From contig JBEKVR010000187.1 of the NCBI GenBank assembly GCA_049513815.1, positions 1 to 8,512 of the forward strand: a stretch of DNA of 8,512 bases, in the 5' to 3' direction. Position 1 is the first letter of the stretch, and every line of letters begins with the position of its first letter. This DNA is from Roseiarcus sp049513815 (lineage in GTDB: Bacteria > Pseudomonadota > Alphaproteobacteria > Rhizobiales > Beijerinckiaceae). Below, one piece after another: positions 1 through 5,797 of this stretch. The position numbers and the translations under genes are program-made. Below the pieces are notes generated by a model. It saw only the letters and a list, made by a program, of their open reading frames with translations, searched no databases and had not been told where the DNA came from.

Positions 1-20
1 GGTCGCCGCAGGCTCGAGGC

Positions 21-1580
21 TCAGGCGGAGGATCGGGCCGGCGCTGGCGCGCGCCCGCGCCGCCCGAGCGTGTCGGGCGTTGGCAGGGTGATGAGGAAAC
101 GCGCGCCGCAATAGAAATCGTCGCTCTTGGCTTCGGCGAGGCTGATCGAGCCGCCGTTGCGCGTGACGAGGTCGGCGGCGATGGCCAGGCCGAGGCCCGT
201 CCCGCCTTCGCGGGTGGTCAGATGGAACGGCTGGAAAATGTGCGCCGTCTGTTCGGACGCGAACCCGGGCCCGGTGTCGCTGATCTCGATCAGCGCGACA
301 TTGTCGGTGCGGATCGCCGCCAGCCGGATCGCGGTCGGCCGGCCATTCTGTGCGCCGCGGCTGACCAGAACCTGGGCGGCGTTGCGGCAGAGGTTCTCGA
401 TCACCCGCTGGATGTGGTCGGGGTCGGCGAGAAGCTCGAAATTCGGCGGGATGTCGATCGCATAGACGACCGCCCCGGCGCGTTCGGCCTCGGCGGTCTC
501 GACCACCTGACGCACCAACTCGCGCAGGTCGAAGCGCCGTGGCGCCGGCGCCTGCTCGCGACCGCCGCCGTAAGTGAGGGTCGACTGACAGAACAGGATT
601 GCGCGGTCGAGCGTCGCAACCAGCCGCGGCGCGAGGCGCTGGGCGAGCGGGTCGGGGATGGCGGACAAACGGTCGGAAATGAGCTGCGCCGCCGACAGCA
701 TGTTGCGCAGATCATGGTTGATGCGCGCCACCGCCATGCCGAGTTCGGCAAGCCGTTTGCGCTGCCTGAGCTCGTGGGCGAGCGAGCTCTGCATCGTCGC
801 CAACGCCGCCTCGGCGCGGCCGATCTCGTCGGCGCGGCCGCTCGGCGCGATGACGCGCGCGCTTTCCTGCGGCCGCTCGCCGAAGGCGATGATGCTCGAC
901 GTCAGGCGACGCACCGGCCGGATCACCAGCGACCACAGCGTCGCCCACAGGACGCAGGTCACCACGGCGGAGATGATCAGCGACAGGACGAGGAAGCTGC
1001 GGGAAATGCGCCACATCGCGTCGATCAGCGGCGACTCGTCGAGCGTCACGTCGATCGTCGCGCCGTCGCTCAGCGACCGCCCGATCGCCCGCACCAGCGA
1101 TCCGGGCGCGGCGAACAGCGTGCGGAACGCCGCCTGGCTGAGCATCGGCGTCGATGAGGAGGAATCGCCGATCTCGTCCGTCTCGGCGACGGCGCCTAGC
1201 GGGCTGTCGGGCTCGGCGACCAGCCGTCGCCCATCCGGCAGCGTGACGACGATCGACTTGGCGTTGACCGTGTCGAGGATCTTGTCGGCGAGCTCTGGCG
1301 GCACCTGCTCCTCGCCGGTCTCGCCGAACAACATCATCGCAGTATGGGCGACCATCAATCGGTCGCGCAGCCAGTTCTCGCGATAGGCGGTCAGGCGCGA
1401 GGCGTAGAAGAGACCCATCGCCAGCAATACGAAGCCGACCGTCAGCAGCAGAAGTCGGCCTGCGATGCCGATGGAGCGGCGGCGCAGCGGGGCGCCCGCG
1501 CCAAGTGCGTCGTCGGACGCGTCGATCAGCGCCGGCGTCGATTGTCTGGCGGCCGCCTGATCAGGCGACAGCAGGGACAT
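21..1580 (-). CDS. Membrane-bound sensor histidine kinase (HAMP, HDLRN H-box)
   Basis: Predicted inner-membrane sensor kinase of 519 residues that autophosphorylates a histidine and passes the phosphate to an unseen response regulator. Seen: a basic N-terminal stretch, TM1 at about 42-60, a periplasmic region of about 130 residues, TM2 at about 195-219, a HAMP linker to about 275, the phospho-acceptor H289 in RINHDLRNML, an N-box with N396/N400 (NLCRNA), a G1 box at 435-439 (DTGPG), an F box at 449-452 (FQPF) and a G2 box at 459-464 (GGTGLG). All catalytic motifs are intact. I start it at the ATG at 1580 because GGAGGA lies 5 nt upstream. A longer in-frame version from 1778 would run through coding sequence of the upstream dehydrogenase and adds a low-complexity Arg/Ser-rich leader. 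It overlaps the 3' end of that dehydrogenase by 20 bp, so the two are probably co-transcribed and translationally coupled. The periplasmic domain has no fold I recognise, so the signal is unknown. Confidence 0.93.
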   Translation of the reverse strand: MSLLSPDQAAARQSTPALIDASDDALGAGAPLRRRSIGIAGRLLLLTVGFVLLAMGLFYASRLTAYRENWLRDRLMVAHTAMMLFGETGEEQVPPELADKILDTVNAKSIVVTLPDGRRLVAEPDSPLGAVAETDEIGDSSSSTPMLSQAAFRTLFAAPGSLVRAIGRSLSDGATIDVTLDESPLIDAMWRISRSFLVLSLIISAVVTCVLWATLWSLVIRPVRRLTSSIIAFGERPQESARVIAPSGRADEIGRAEAALATMQSSLAHELRQRKRLAELGMAVARINHDLRNMLSAAQLISDRLSAIPDPLAQRLAPRLVATLDRAILFCQSTLTYGGGREQAPAPRRFDLRELVRQVVETAEAERAGAVVYAIDIPPNFELLADPDHIQRVIENLCRNAAQVLVSRGAQNGRPTAIRLAAIRTDNVALIEISDTGPGFASEQTAHIFQPFHLTTREGGTGLGLAIAADLVTRNGGSISLAEAKSDDFYCGARFLITLPTPDTLGRRGRAPAPARSSA

Positions 1581-2553
1581 GGTCGTCCTCCAGATAGACG
1601 CGAACGATCTCGTCGAAACTCGATTCGGCGGCGAAGCCGAGCGCCAGAGCGCGCCGAGCCTCGAAACGGCCCGGCCAGCCAGAGACGATTCGGGCGCTCG
1701 ACTCGTCGGACTGGCGACGGATTCGTCGGACCGCAGCGTCGCCGCCGATACGGCGCAACGCCTCGATCTGCTCGCCAACCGTCGTCGAAAAGCCGGGCAT
1801 CGTCAAGCTGCGCCGCGGGCCTAGCCGGTTGAGGTCGAGCGCGGCGGCGTGGACGAAGAAGCCGACCGCTACGCGCGGCGAGGCGCACCAAAGCCGCGTC
1901 GTCTCGGGCGCCGGCAGAATTGCTTCGCGGCCGGAGAGCGGTTCGCGGATGATCGACGAAAAGAAGCCGGAGGCGGCGCGGTTGGCCGGGCCCGGCCTGA
2001 CGACGACCGTCGGCAGGCGCAGCGCGACGCCGTCGAAGACGCCGCGGCGCGAATAGTCGGCGATCAGCAGTTCGACGATCGCCTTCTGCGCGCCGTAGCT
2101 GGTCAGCGGAGCGGCGAGAAAATCGTCGTCAATCGTCTCGGGGAAGGGGGCGCCGAACACGGCGATCGACGAGGCGTAGATCAGACGCGGGCGATAGGCG
2201 CCGTCGGAGCGGTCGCGTTCGTGGCGGATCGCCTCGAACAGGGCTCTCGTTGCGTCGAGGTTGACCGCATAGCCCTTGTCGAAATCGCTCTCCGCCTCAC
2301 CCGACACGACGGCTGCGAGGTGAAAGATGACGCCGGGGCGAGCCGCGATCGCCTTCATCGCGGTCGACGGCGCGGCGACGTCGAGCGCCTCACAGAGCGT
2401 CGCGAAGCGTGCGCCGGCGGGCGGCGCGGGGGCGACGACGTCGATCAGATGGGCGGTTTCGATCGGCCGGCCGCCGATCACGCCGTCGGCGGCCAGTCGG
2501 GCGCATAGCTTCCGCCCGATCATGCCCGCCGCGCCGGTGACGAGGATGCGCAT
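1561..2553 (-). CDS. denD: NAD-dependent epimerase/dehydratase family protein, D-erythronate dehydrogenase type (DenD)
   Basis: Cytoplasmic short-chain dehydrogenase of 330 residues in the extended SDR family. Characterised DenD proteins oxidise D-erythronate to 2-oxo-tetronate with NAD+, the first step of a route to central metabolism. Seen: an N-terminal Rossmann motif GAAGMIG (7-13), the NAD-binding stretch HLAAVVSGEAE (78-88), and the catalytic S128/S129, Y153 and K157 in an SSxxxY...YxxxK arrangement (YASSIAVFG; TSYGAQK). DenD-like features are LRLPTVVVRPG (178-188), ASGFFSSIIREPLSG (194-208) and ASPRVAVGF (224-232). Length matches the family. The start at 2553 has an AGGAAAGGG purine tract about 8 nt upstream. 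No denA/otnK/otnI-type kinase, isomerase or aldolase partner is visible. Downstream it overlaps a histidine kinase gene by 20 bp. The family call comes from remembered motifs. The exact substrate is inferred and could be a related four-carbon sugar acid. Confidence 0.82.
   Translation of the reverse strand: MRILVTGAAGMIGRKLCARLAADGVIGGRPIETAHLIDVVAPAPPAGARFATLCEALDVAAPSTAMKAIAARPGVIFHLAAVVSGEAESDFDKGYAVNLDATRALFEAIRHERDRSDGAYRPRLIYASSIAVFGAPFPETIDDDFLAAPLTSYGAQKAIVELLIADYSRRGVFDGVALRLPTVVVRPGPANRAASGFFSSIIREPLSGREAILPAPETTRLWCASPRVAVGFFVHAAALDLNRLGPRRSLTMPGFSTTVGEQIEALRRIGGDAAVRRIRRQSDESSARIVSGWPGRFEARRALALGFAAESSFDEIVRVYLEDDHVPAVA
1586..1591 (-). promoter_or_regulatory. Shine-Dalgarno site of the sensor kinase
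   Basis: On the minus strand GGAGGA stands 5 nt before the ATG at 1580. It lies inside the last codons of the upstream dehydrogenase gene. It decides the start of the kinase at 1580 over the longer in-frame option at 1778, and it fits translational coupling across the 20-bp gene overlap. Confidence 0.75.
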
Positions 2554-2732
2554 CGATTCAGCCCTTTCCTCCGCTGCGGCCCCGTCGCGGACCCCCGCAG
2601 CGCCGACCAGCCCATGAATTCACGAAGATAATAAGTCAGAAGTGCGACGGTCACGAATTAGACAAATTCTAAAGCGAAGTCCCGCGTCGGGCGAAGTCTG
2701 GGGAGGCTAACGCTGAACCAATCGAGGCACCC
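2554..2732. promoter_or_regulatory. Divergent intergenic region between denD and the rlpA-like gene
   Basis: This 179-bp stretch is more AT-rich than its surroundings and must carry the promoters of both divergent units. Visible elements are a TGAATTCA palindrome (2615-2622), an inverted repeat GAATT-AGACA-AATTC (2655-2669) overlapped by TTAGA-CAAAT-TCTAA (2658-2672), and two direct copies of GCGAAGTC starting 17 nt apart (2674 and 2691). A GAGG ribosome-binding tract (2724-2727) precedes the rlpA-like ATG by 5 nt. Promoter and operator roles are inference; none matches a regulator site I can name. Confidence 0.5.
2628..2654 (-). promoter_or_regulatory. Possible sigma-70 promoter for denD and the kinase
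   Basis: On the minus strand a TATTAT hexamer (2628-2633, one mismatch to the -10 consensus) is preceded after 15 nt by GTGACC (2649-2654, a partial match to -35). The -10 is about 75 nt before the denD ATG. The short spacer and weak -35 make this a tentative call. Confidence 0.22.
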
Positions 2733-3047
2733 ATGATTAAACATATTCTCGTCGCTTCGGTAGCACTGACCGGCGCTGCTGGCGCCAAAGCCAAAGCCGA
2801 CGAATACGGAATGGCGACTTACTATCACAATCCTTGGCATGGCGGTCTGATCGCCGCTCATCGCACGCTGCCCTTCGGCTCGCACGTGCGCGTCACCAAT
2901 CTCGACAACGGTCGAAGCACGGTCGTCACCATCGTCGATCGCGGTCCCTTCGCCCATGGTCGAATCATCGATGTTTCCACCATCGCCGCCGGAGTGCTCG
3001 GCATGCGCCAAGCGGGCGTCGTGCATGTGCGGCTGGAGACGCTGTAG
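2733..3047 (+). CDS. Small exported RlpA-like double-psi beta-barrel protein
   Basis: Predicted secreted protein of 104 residues consisting of a signal peptide (about 1-22, AKAKA before DEYG) and a single double-psi beta-barrel domain of the RlpA (septal ring lytic transglycosylase) family. Seen: GMATYYHNPWHGG (26-38), the family block AAHRTLPFGSHVRVTNLDNG (41-60), and VDRGPFAHGRIIDVS (68-82). The residues equivalent to the catalytic His and Asp of active RlpA are present as H43 and D69. There is no lipobox cysteine, so it should be soluble in the periplasm and not a lipoprotein. There is no SPOR domain, which in full RlpA binds denuded glycan. The loop between the YY motif and AAHRTLPFG is shorter than usual, lacking the TASGE(R/K)-type segment. 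The ATG has GAGG 5 nt upstream. It stands alone, converging on mcd. Whether it cleaves peptidoglycan or only binds it is unknown. Confidence 0.88.
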   Translation: MIKHILVASVALTGAAGAKAKADEYGMATYYHNPWHGGLIAAHRTLPFGSHVRVTNLDNGRSTVVTIVDRGPFAHGRIIDVSTIAAGVLGMRQAGVVHVRLETL

Positions 3048-3048
3048 G

Positions 3049-3065
3049 GCCCCCGAGCCGGGGGC
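3049..3065. terminator. GC-rich hairpin between converging genes
   Basis: GCCCCCG (3049-3055), a 3-nt loop AGC, then CGGGGGC (3059-3065) form a perfect 7-bp stem. It starts 2 nt after the rlpA-like stop and its last base is also the last base of the mcd stop codon. On the plus strand it is followed by TAGTTT, a poor U-tract; on the minus strand there is none. A stem this strong between two converging stops is most simply a shared terminator, probably factor-assisted for mcd. Confidence 0.5.
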
Positions 3066-4708
3066 TAGTTTCCGCCCTCCAGCAACCTTCGCGCAATCAC
3101 CTGCGCCTGAATCTCTGCGGCGCCCTCGAAGATATTGAGGATGCGGGCGTCGCAGAGGACGCGCGAGATCGGATATTCGAGCGCGAAGCCGTTGCCGCCG
3201 TGGATCTGCAGCGCGTTGTCGGCCGCCGCCCAGGCGACGCGGGCGGCGAGCAGCTTGGCCATGCCCGCTTCGAGGTCGCAGCGCCGCCCGGCGTCCTTGG
3301 CGCGGCCGGCGAAGTAGGTGAGTTGGCGAGCGATGTGGATCTCGACCGCCATCATCGCCAGCTTGTCGGCGACGCGCGGGAAGGCGATGATCGGCTTGCC
3401 GAACTGCACGCGCTCCTTGGCGTAGCGCAGACCGAGTTCGAACGCGCATTGGGCGACGCCGACGGCGCGCGCCGCGGTCTGGATGCGCGCCGACTCGAAG
3501 GTCGCCATCAGTTGCTTGAAGCCTTGACCCTCGACGCCGCCAAGCAGGCTTTCGGCCGGCGCGCGGAAGTTGTCGAAGGCGATCTCGAATTCCTTCATGC
3601 CGCGGTAGCCGAGCACTTCGATCTCGCCGCCCGACATGCCTTCGGCCGGAAACGGGTTGGACTCGTCGCCGCGCGGCTTCTCGGCCAGTAGCATCGACAG
3701 GCCCTTGTAGCCGGGCGCGTCGGGATTGGTGCGAACAAGCAGCGTCATCAGGTCGGCGCGCACCGGATGGGTGATCCAGGTCTTGGCCCCGTTGACGACA
3801 TAACTGTCGCCCTCGCGCGTCGCGCGCGTGCGCAAGCTGGCGAGGTCGGAGCCAGTGTTGGGCTCGGTGAACACGGCGGTCGGCAGGACCTCGCCGCTGG
3901 CGATTCTCGGCAGGAATCGGCGCTTTTGCGCTTCCGTGCCGCCCACCAGGATCAACTCGGCGGCGATCTCCGAGCGCGTGCCGAGCGAACCGACGCCGAT
4001 ATAGCCGCGCGACAACTCCTCGGAGACGACGCACATCGCCACCTTGCCAAGCCCGAGGCCGCCATATTCCTCTGGGATGGTGAGGCCGAAAACCCCGAGT
4101 TCGGCGAGGCCGCCGATGACATCGAGCGGGATATAGGCGTTGGCGCGGTGCCAGTCTTGCGCGTGAGGGACGACTTCCGCGTCGGCGAAGCGGCGCATTT
4201 CGACGCGGATGGCTTCGAAGGTCTCGTCGAGGCCGGGGTCGCCGATCGTCCCCGCATGCGCCTCGGCGATCGCCGTCGCCAGCCGCGCCCGCGCTTCGAG
4301 CGCGGTTCCCTCGGCGATCAGGGCTTCGACGGCCTCCGTGCGGGCCGACGCAATCTCGGCCCCGGAGAGGCCGAAGTCGGCGAGGCGAACGATCTCGCCC
4401 TGGTTCATGGCGACGCCGCCGAAGATCTGGGCGAGGTATTCGCCGAGCCCGATCTGCGTCAGCAGCGCCTCGGTCTCGCCGTAACGCCCCTCGGCCTGCA
4501 TGCGGTTTGCATAGCCCGCCGTTTCGCGGATCGCCTCGACATAGGTCGCGAGCCAGGCGAGCCCGTGCGCGGCGTGTTGTTCGCGCTCGAGCTTTTCCGC
4601 GCTGAGAGCGTCGCCATCGCTCACGCGCGGGCGCAGCCCCTCAACGGCGCGCGCGAGCAGATCCTCGACGGCGCGTAAGGCTTGAGCAGCGAGTTTGTCA
4701 GGCGACAC
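3065..4708 (-). CDS. mcd: (2S)-methylsuccinyl-CoA dehydrogenase (long-form acyl-CoA dehydrogenase)
   Basis: FAD flavoprotein of 547 residues. Mcd oxidises (2S)-methylsuccinyl-CoA to mesaconyl-CoA in the ethylmalonyl-CoA pathway of acetyl-CoA assimilation, passing electrons to ETF. The acyl-CoA dehydrogenase core (about 155-547) shows IPEEYGGLGLG (211-221), the signature FTEPNTGSDLASL (280-292), KTWITHP (309-315), RYAKERVQFGKPI (428-440), QIHGGNGFALEYP (501-513) and IFEGAAEIQ (526-534), where E528 sits at the usual catalytic-base position. Ordinary family members have about 380-400 residues. The extra N-terminal helical domain (about 1-150, with LEREQHAAHGLAWLATYVEA at 40-59) and the block GEIEVLGYRGMKEFEIAF (361-378) are what I recognise as Mcd. 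I chose the GTG at 4708 because GGGAG lies 6 nt upstream and there is no Met before residue 70. It appears monocistronic, divergent from yihY. The main alternative is another long acyl-CoA dehydrogenase, which I think unlikely. Confidence 0.9.
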   Translation of the reverse strand: MSPDKLAAQALRAVEDLLARAVEGLRPRVSDGDALSAEKLEREQHAAHGLAWLATYVEAIRETAGYANRMQAEGRYGETEALLTQIGLGEYLAQIFGGVAMNQGEIVRLADFGLSGAEIASARTEAVEALIAEGTALEARARLATAIAEAHAGTIGDPGLDETFEAIRVEMRRFADAEVVPHAQDWHRANAYIPLDVIGGLAELGVFGLTIPEEYGGLGLGKVAMCVVSEELSRGYIGVGSLGTRSEIAAELILVGGTEAQKRRFLPRIASGEVLPTAVFTEPNTGSDLASLRTRATREGDSYVVNGAKTWITHPVRADLMTLLVRTNPDAPGYKGLSMLLAEKPRGDESNPFPAEGMSGGEIEVLGYRGMKEFEIAFDNFRAPAESLLGGVEGQGFKQLMATFESARIQTAARAVGVAQCAFELGLRYAKERVQFGKPIIAFPRVADKLAMMAVEIHIARQLTYFAGRAKDAGRRCDLEAGMAKLLAARVAWAAADNALQIHGGNGFALEYPISRVLCDARILNIFEGAAEIQAQVIARRLLEGGN

Positions 4709-4714
4709 AGTTTG

Positions 4715-4719
4715 CTCCC
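4715..4719 (-). promoter_or_regulatory. Shine-Dalgarno site fixing the GTG start of mcd
   Basis: The minus strand reads GGGAG, 6 nt, then GTG (4706-4708). This supports a GTG start. The same frame stays open for more than 1.3 kb upstream, antisense to yihY, and automated callers could over-extend it. Confidence 0.7.
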
Positions 4720-4733
4720 GCAGGCGGAATGTT

Positions 4734-4772
4734 GCATTGCACAATGCTTCGGCGCATGACCCGAGGCAATGC
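4734..4772. promoter_or_regulatory. Cluster of GCAATGC/GCATTGC heptamers, candidate operator upstream of mcd
   Basis: GCATTG-CA-CAATGC (4734-4747) is a perfect inverted repeat with 6-bp arms. A third copy, GCAATGC, lies at 4766-4772, the exact reverse complement of GCATTGC at 4734-4740. The cluster begins 25 nt upstream of the mcd GTG and lies between two divergent genes. ScfR-type regulators of short-chain acyl-CoA genes (PccR, RamB, MccR) bind TTTGCAAA-like half-sites. GTTGCATT (4731-4738) resembles one only loosely, so the regulator is not identified. Confidence 0.4.
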
Positions 4773-4793
4773 CCCTTTCGGCGAAGGGATTGC
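4766..4793. repeat. Imperfect hairpin in the mcd-yihY intergenic region
   Basis: GCAAT (4766-4770), a GC bulge, and CCCTT (4773-4777) pair across a 6-nt TCGGCG loop with AAGGG (4784-4788) and ATTGC (4789-4793), giving two 5-bp stems. It could act at the RNA level in the yihY leader, about 100 nt before its start, or as a protein site, since its left arm is one of the GCAATGC heptamers. It has no U-tract, so it does not look like a terminator. Confidence 0.3.
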
Positions 4794-4891
4794 GTTCTTG
4801 GGCGCACGCCGCCACGCCGTGCGTTCACGCGCCGCCGCCGGTAGACTGACGCGGCCGAGCGCCGAACGCCGCAGGGCGGGCAGGGGACGAG

Positions 4892-5752
4892 ATGCTGCGC
4901 AGGGTTTGGACGATCGCCTTCGACGCCACCAATCATTTCCTCGCCGAGGATGGCTGGGCGATCGCCAGCCATATCGCTCTGTCGGCGTTGATGTCGCTGT
5001 TTCCTTTCCTCATCTTCGTCACGGCGATCGCTGGCTTCCTCGGCTCGAAGGATCTCGCCGACGAAGTCGCGCGGCTGATCTTCTCCGCTTGGCCGGCGAC
5101 GGTCGCCGGGCCGATCGCCGCCGAGGTGCGCGACGTGCTGACCGCGCCGCGCGGCGGCCTGCTCACCGCCGGCGCGGCGCTGGCGCTCTACTTCTCCTCC
5201 AACGCCATCGAGGCGCTGCGGGTCGGCCTCGACCGCGCCTACGCCTGCCCCGAGACCCGGCCTTGGTGGCTGCTGCGGTTGCAATCGCTCGCCTTCATGA
5301 TCGTCGGCGCCGCGGCGCTGCTGGCCCTGGCGCTGCTGGTTGTGCTCGGGCCGCTGATCTGGGCGACGGCGGTCGCCTACCTCCCGGCGTTGGCGCCGAT
5401 GCAATCGACGGTGACGTTCGCCCGGCTCGGCGTCGCGACAGTGCTGCTCGCGGCGGCGATGTTCTTCGCCCATCTTTGGCTGCCGGCGGCCCGGCTGCGC
5501 CTCGTCGACATCGCGCCAGGCGTTGTCGCAAGCTTCGTCAGCAGCATCGTCTTTGGCGAAATCTTCGGCCTCTACTTGAGCCAGTTCGCGCGTAATTACG
5601 TGTCGACTTACGCCGGCCTCGCCTCGGTGATGATCGCGCTGGCGTTTCTCTACACGCTTGCCGCCATCTTTGTCTTCGGCGGCGCGCTCAACGCGGCGAT
5701 CATGCGCGCGCGCGAAGGGCGGCGTCTCAGCCGGGCCACGCCCGCGCCCTGA
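4892..5752 (+). CDS. YihY/virulence factor BrkB family inner-membrane protein
   Basis: Integral membrane protein of 286 residues, a normal length for the family. Hydrophobic segments lie at about 30-50, 88-105, 134-156, 177-197, 208-230 and 241-266, six in all. Family hallmarks are the first-helix motif ALSALMSLFPFLIFVTAIAG (29-48), FSSNAIEALRVGLDRAY (101-117), and the C-terminal YAGLASVMIALAFLYTLAAI (240-259) ending in FGGALNAAI (262-270). The tail is short, basic and Pro-rich. Members were once annotated as ribonuclease BN or as BrkB serum-resistance factors. The RNase BN label was a misassignment and the molecular role is still unclear; transport or envelope function is inferred only from the fold. 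The ATG at 4892 has AGGGGA 4 nt upstream. The next gene starts 45 bp downstream on the same strand, so the two are probably co-transcribed. Confidence 0.9.
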   Translation: MLRRVWTIAFDATNHFLAEDGWAIASHIALSALMSLFPFLIFVTAIAGFLGSKDLADEVARLIFSAWPATVAGPIAAEVRDVLTAPRGGLLTAGAALALYFSSNAIEALRVGLDRAYACPETRPWWLLRLQSLAFMIVGAAALLALALLVVLGPLIWATAVAYLPALAPMQSTVTFARLGVATVLLAAAMFFAHLWLPAARLRLVDIAPGVVASFVSSIVFGEIFGLYLSQFARNYVSTYAGLASVMIALAFLYTLAAIFVFGGALNAAIMRAREGRRLSRATPAP

Positions 5753-5797
5753 CGACCGGACCGTAAGCGGAGCGGGCGCGCGCAAAGTGAGGGAGCC

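Noticed and set aside
222..1386. Long plus-strand open frames (311 and 242 codons) opposite the sensor kinase
   Set aside because: Arg/Gln-rich shadow frames with no recognisable domain. The kinase on the other strand has complete motifs.
1581..1778. Longer start of the sensor kinase at 1778
   Set aside because: The extra 66 residues overlap conserved denD coding and are not kinase-like. A consensus Shine-Dalgarno site supports 1580.
1849..2508. 219-codon plus-strand open frame opposite denD
   Set aside because: Composition is typical of antisense GC-rich shadow; denD is well supported on the minus strand.
2658..4034. 458-codon minus-strand open frame overlapping mcd and antisense to the rlpA-like gene
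   Set aside because: Arg-rich out-of-frame shadow of mcd, with no domain.
3767..4678. 303-codon plus-strand open frame opposite mcd
   Set aside because: Antisense shadow with no ribosome-binding site and no family resemblance.
4621..4815. Small minus-strand open frame of 64 codons across the mcd start
   Set aside because: Different frame from mcd, overlaps its N-terminal coding region and regulatory cluster, and shows no recognisable feature.
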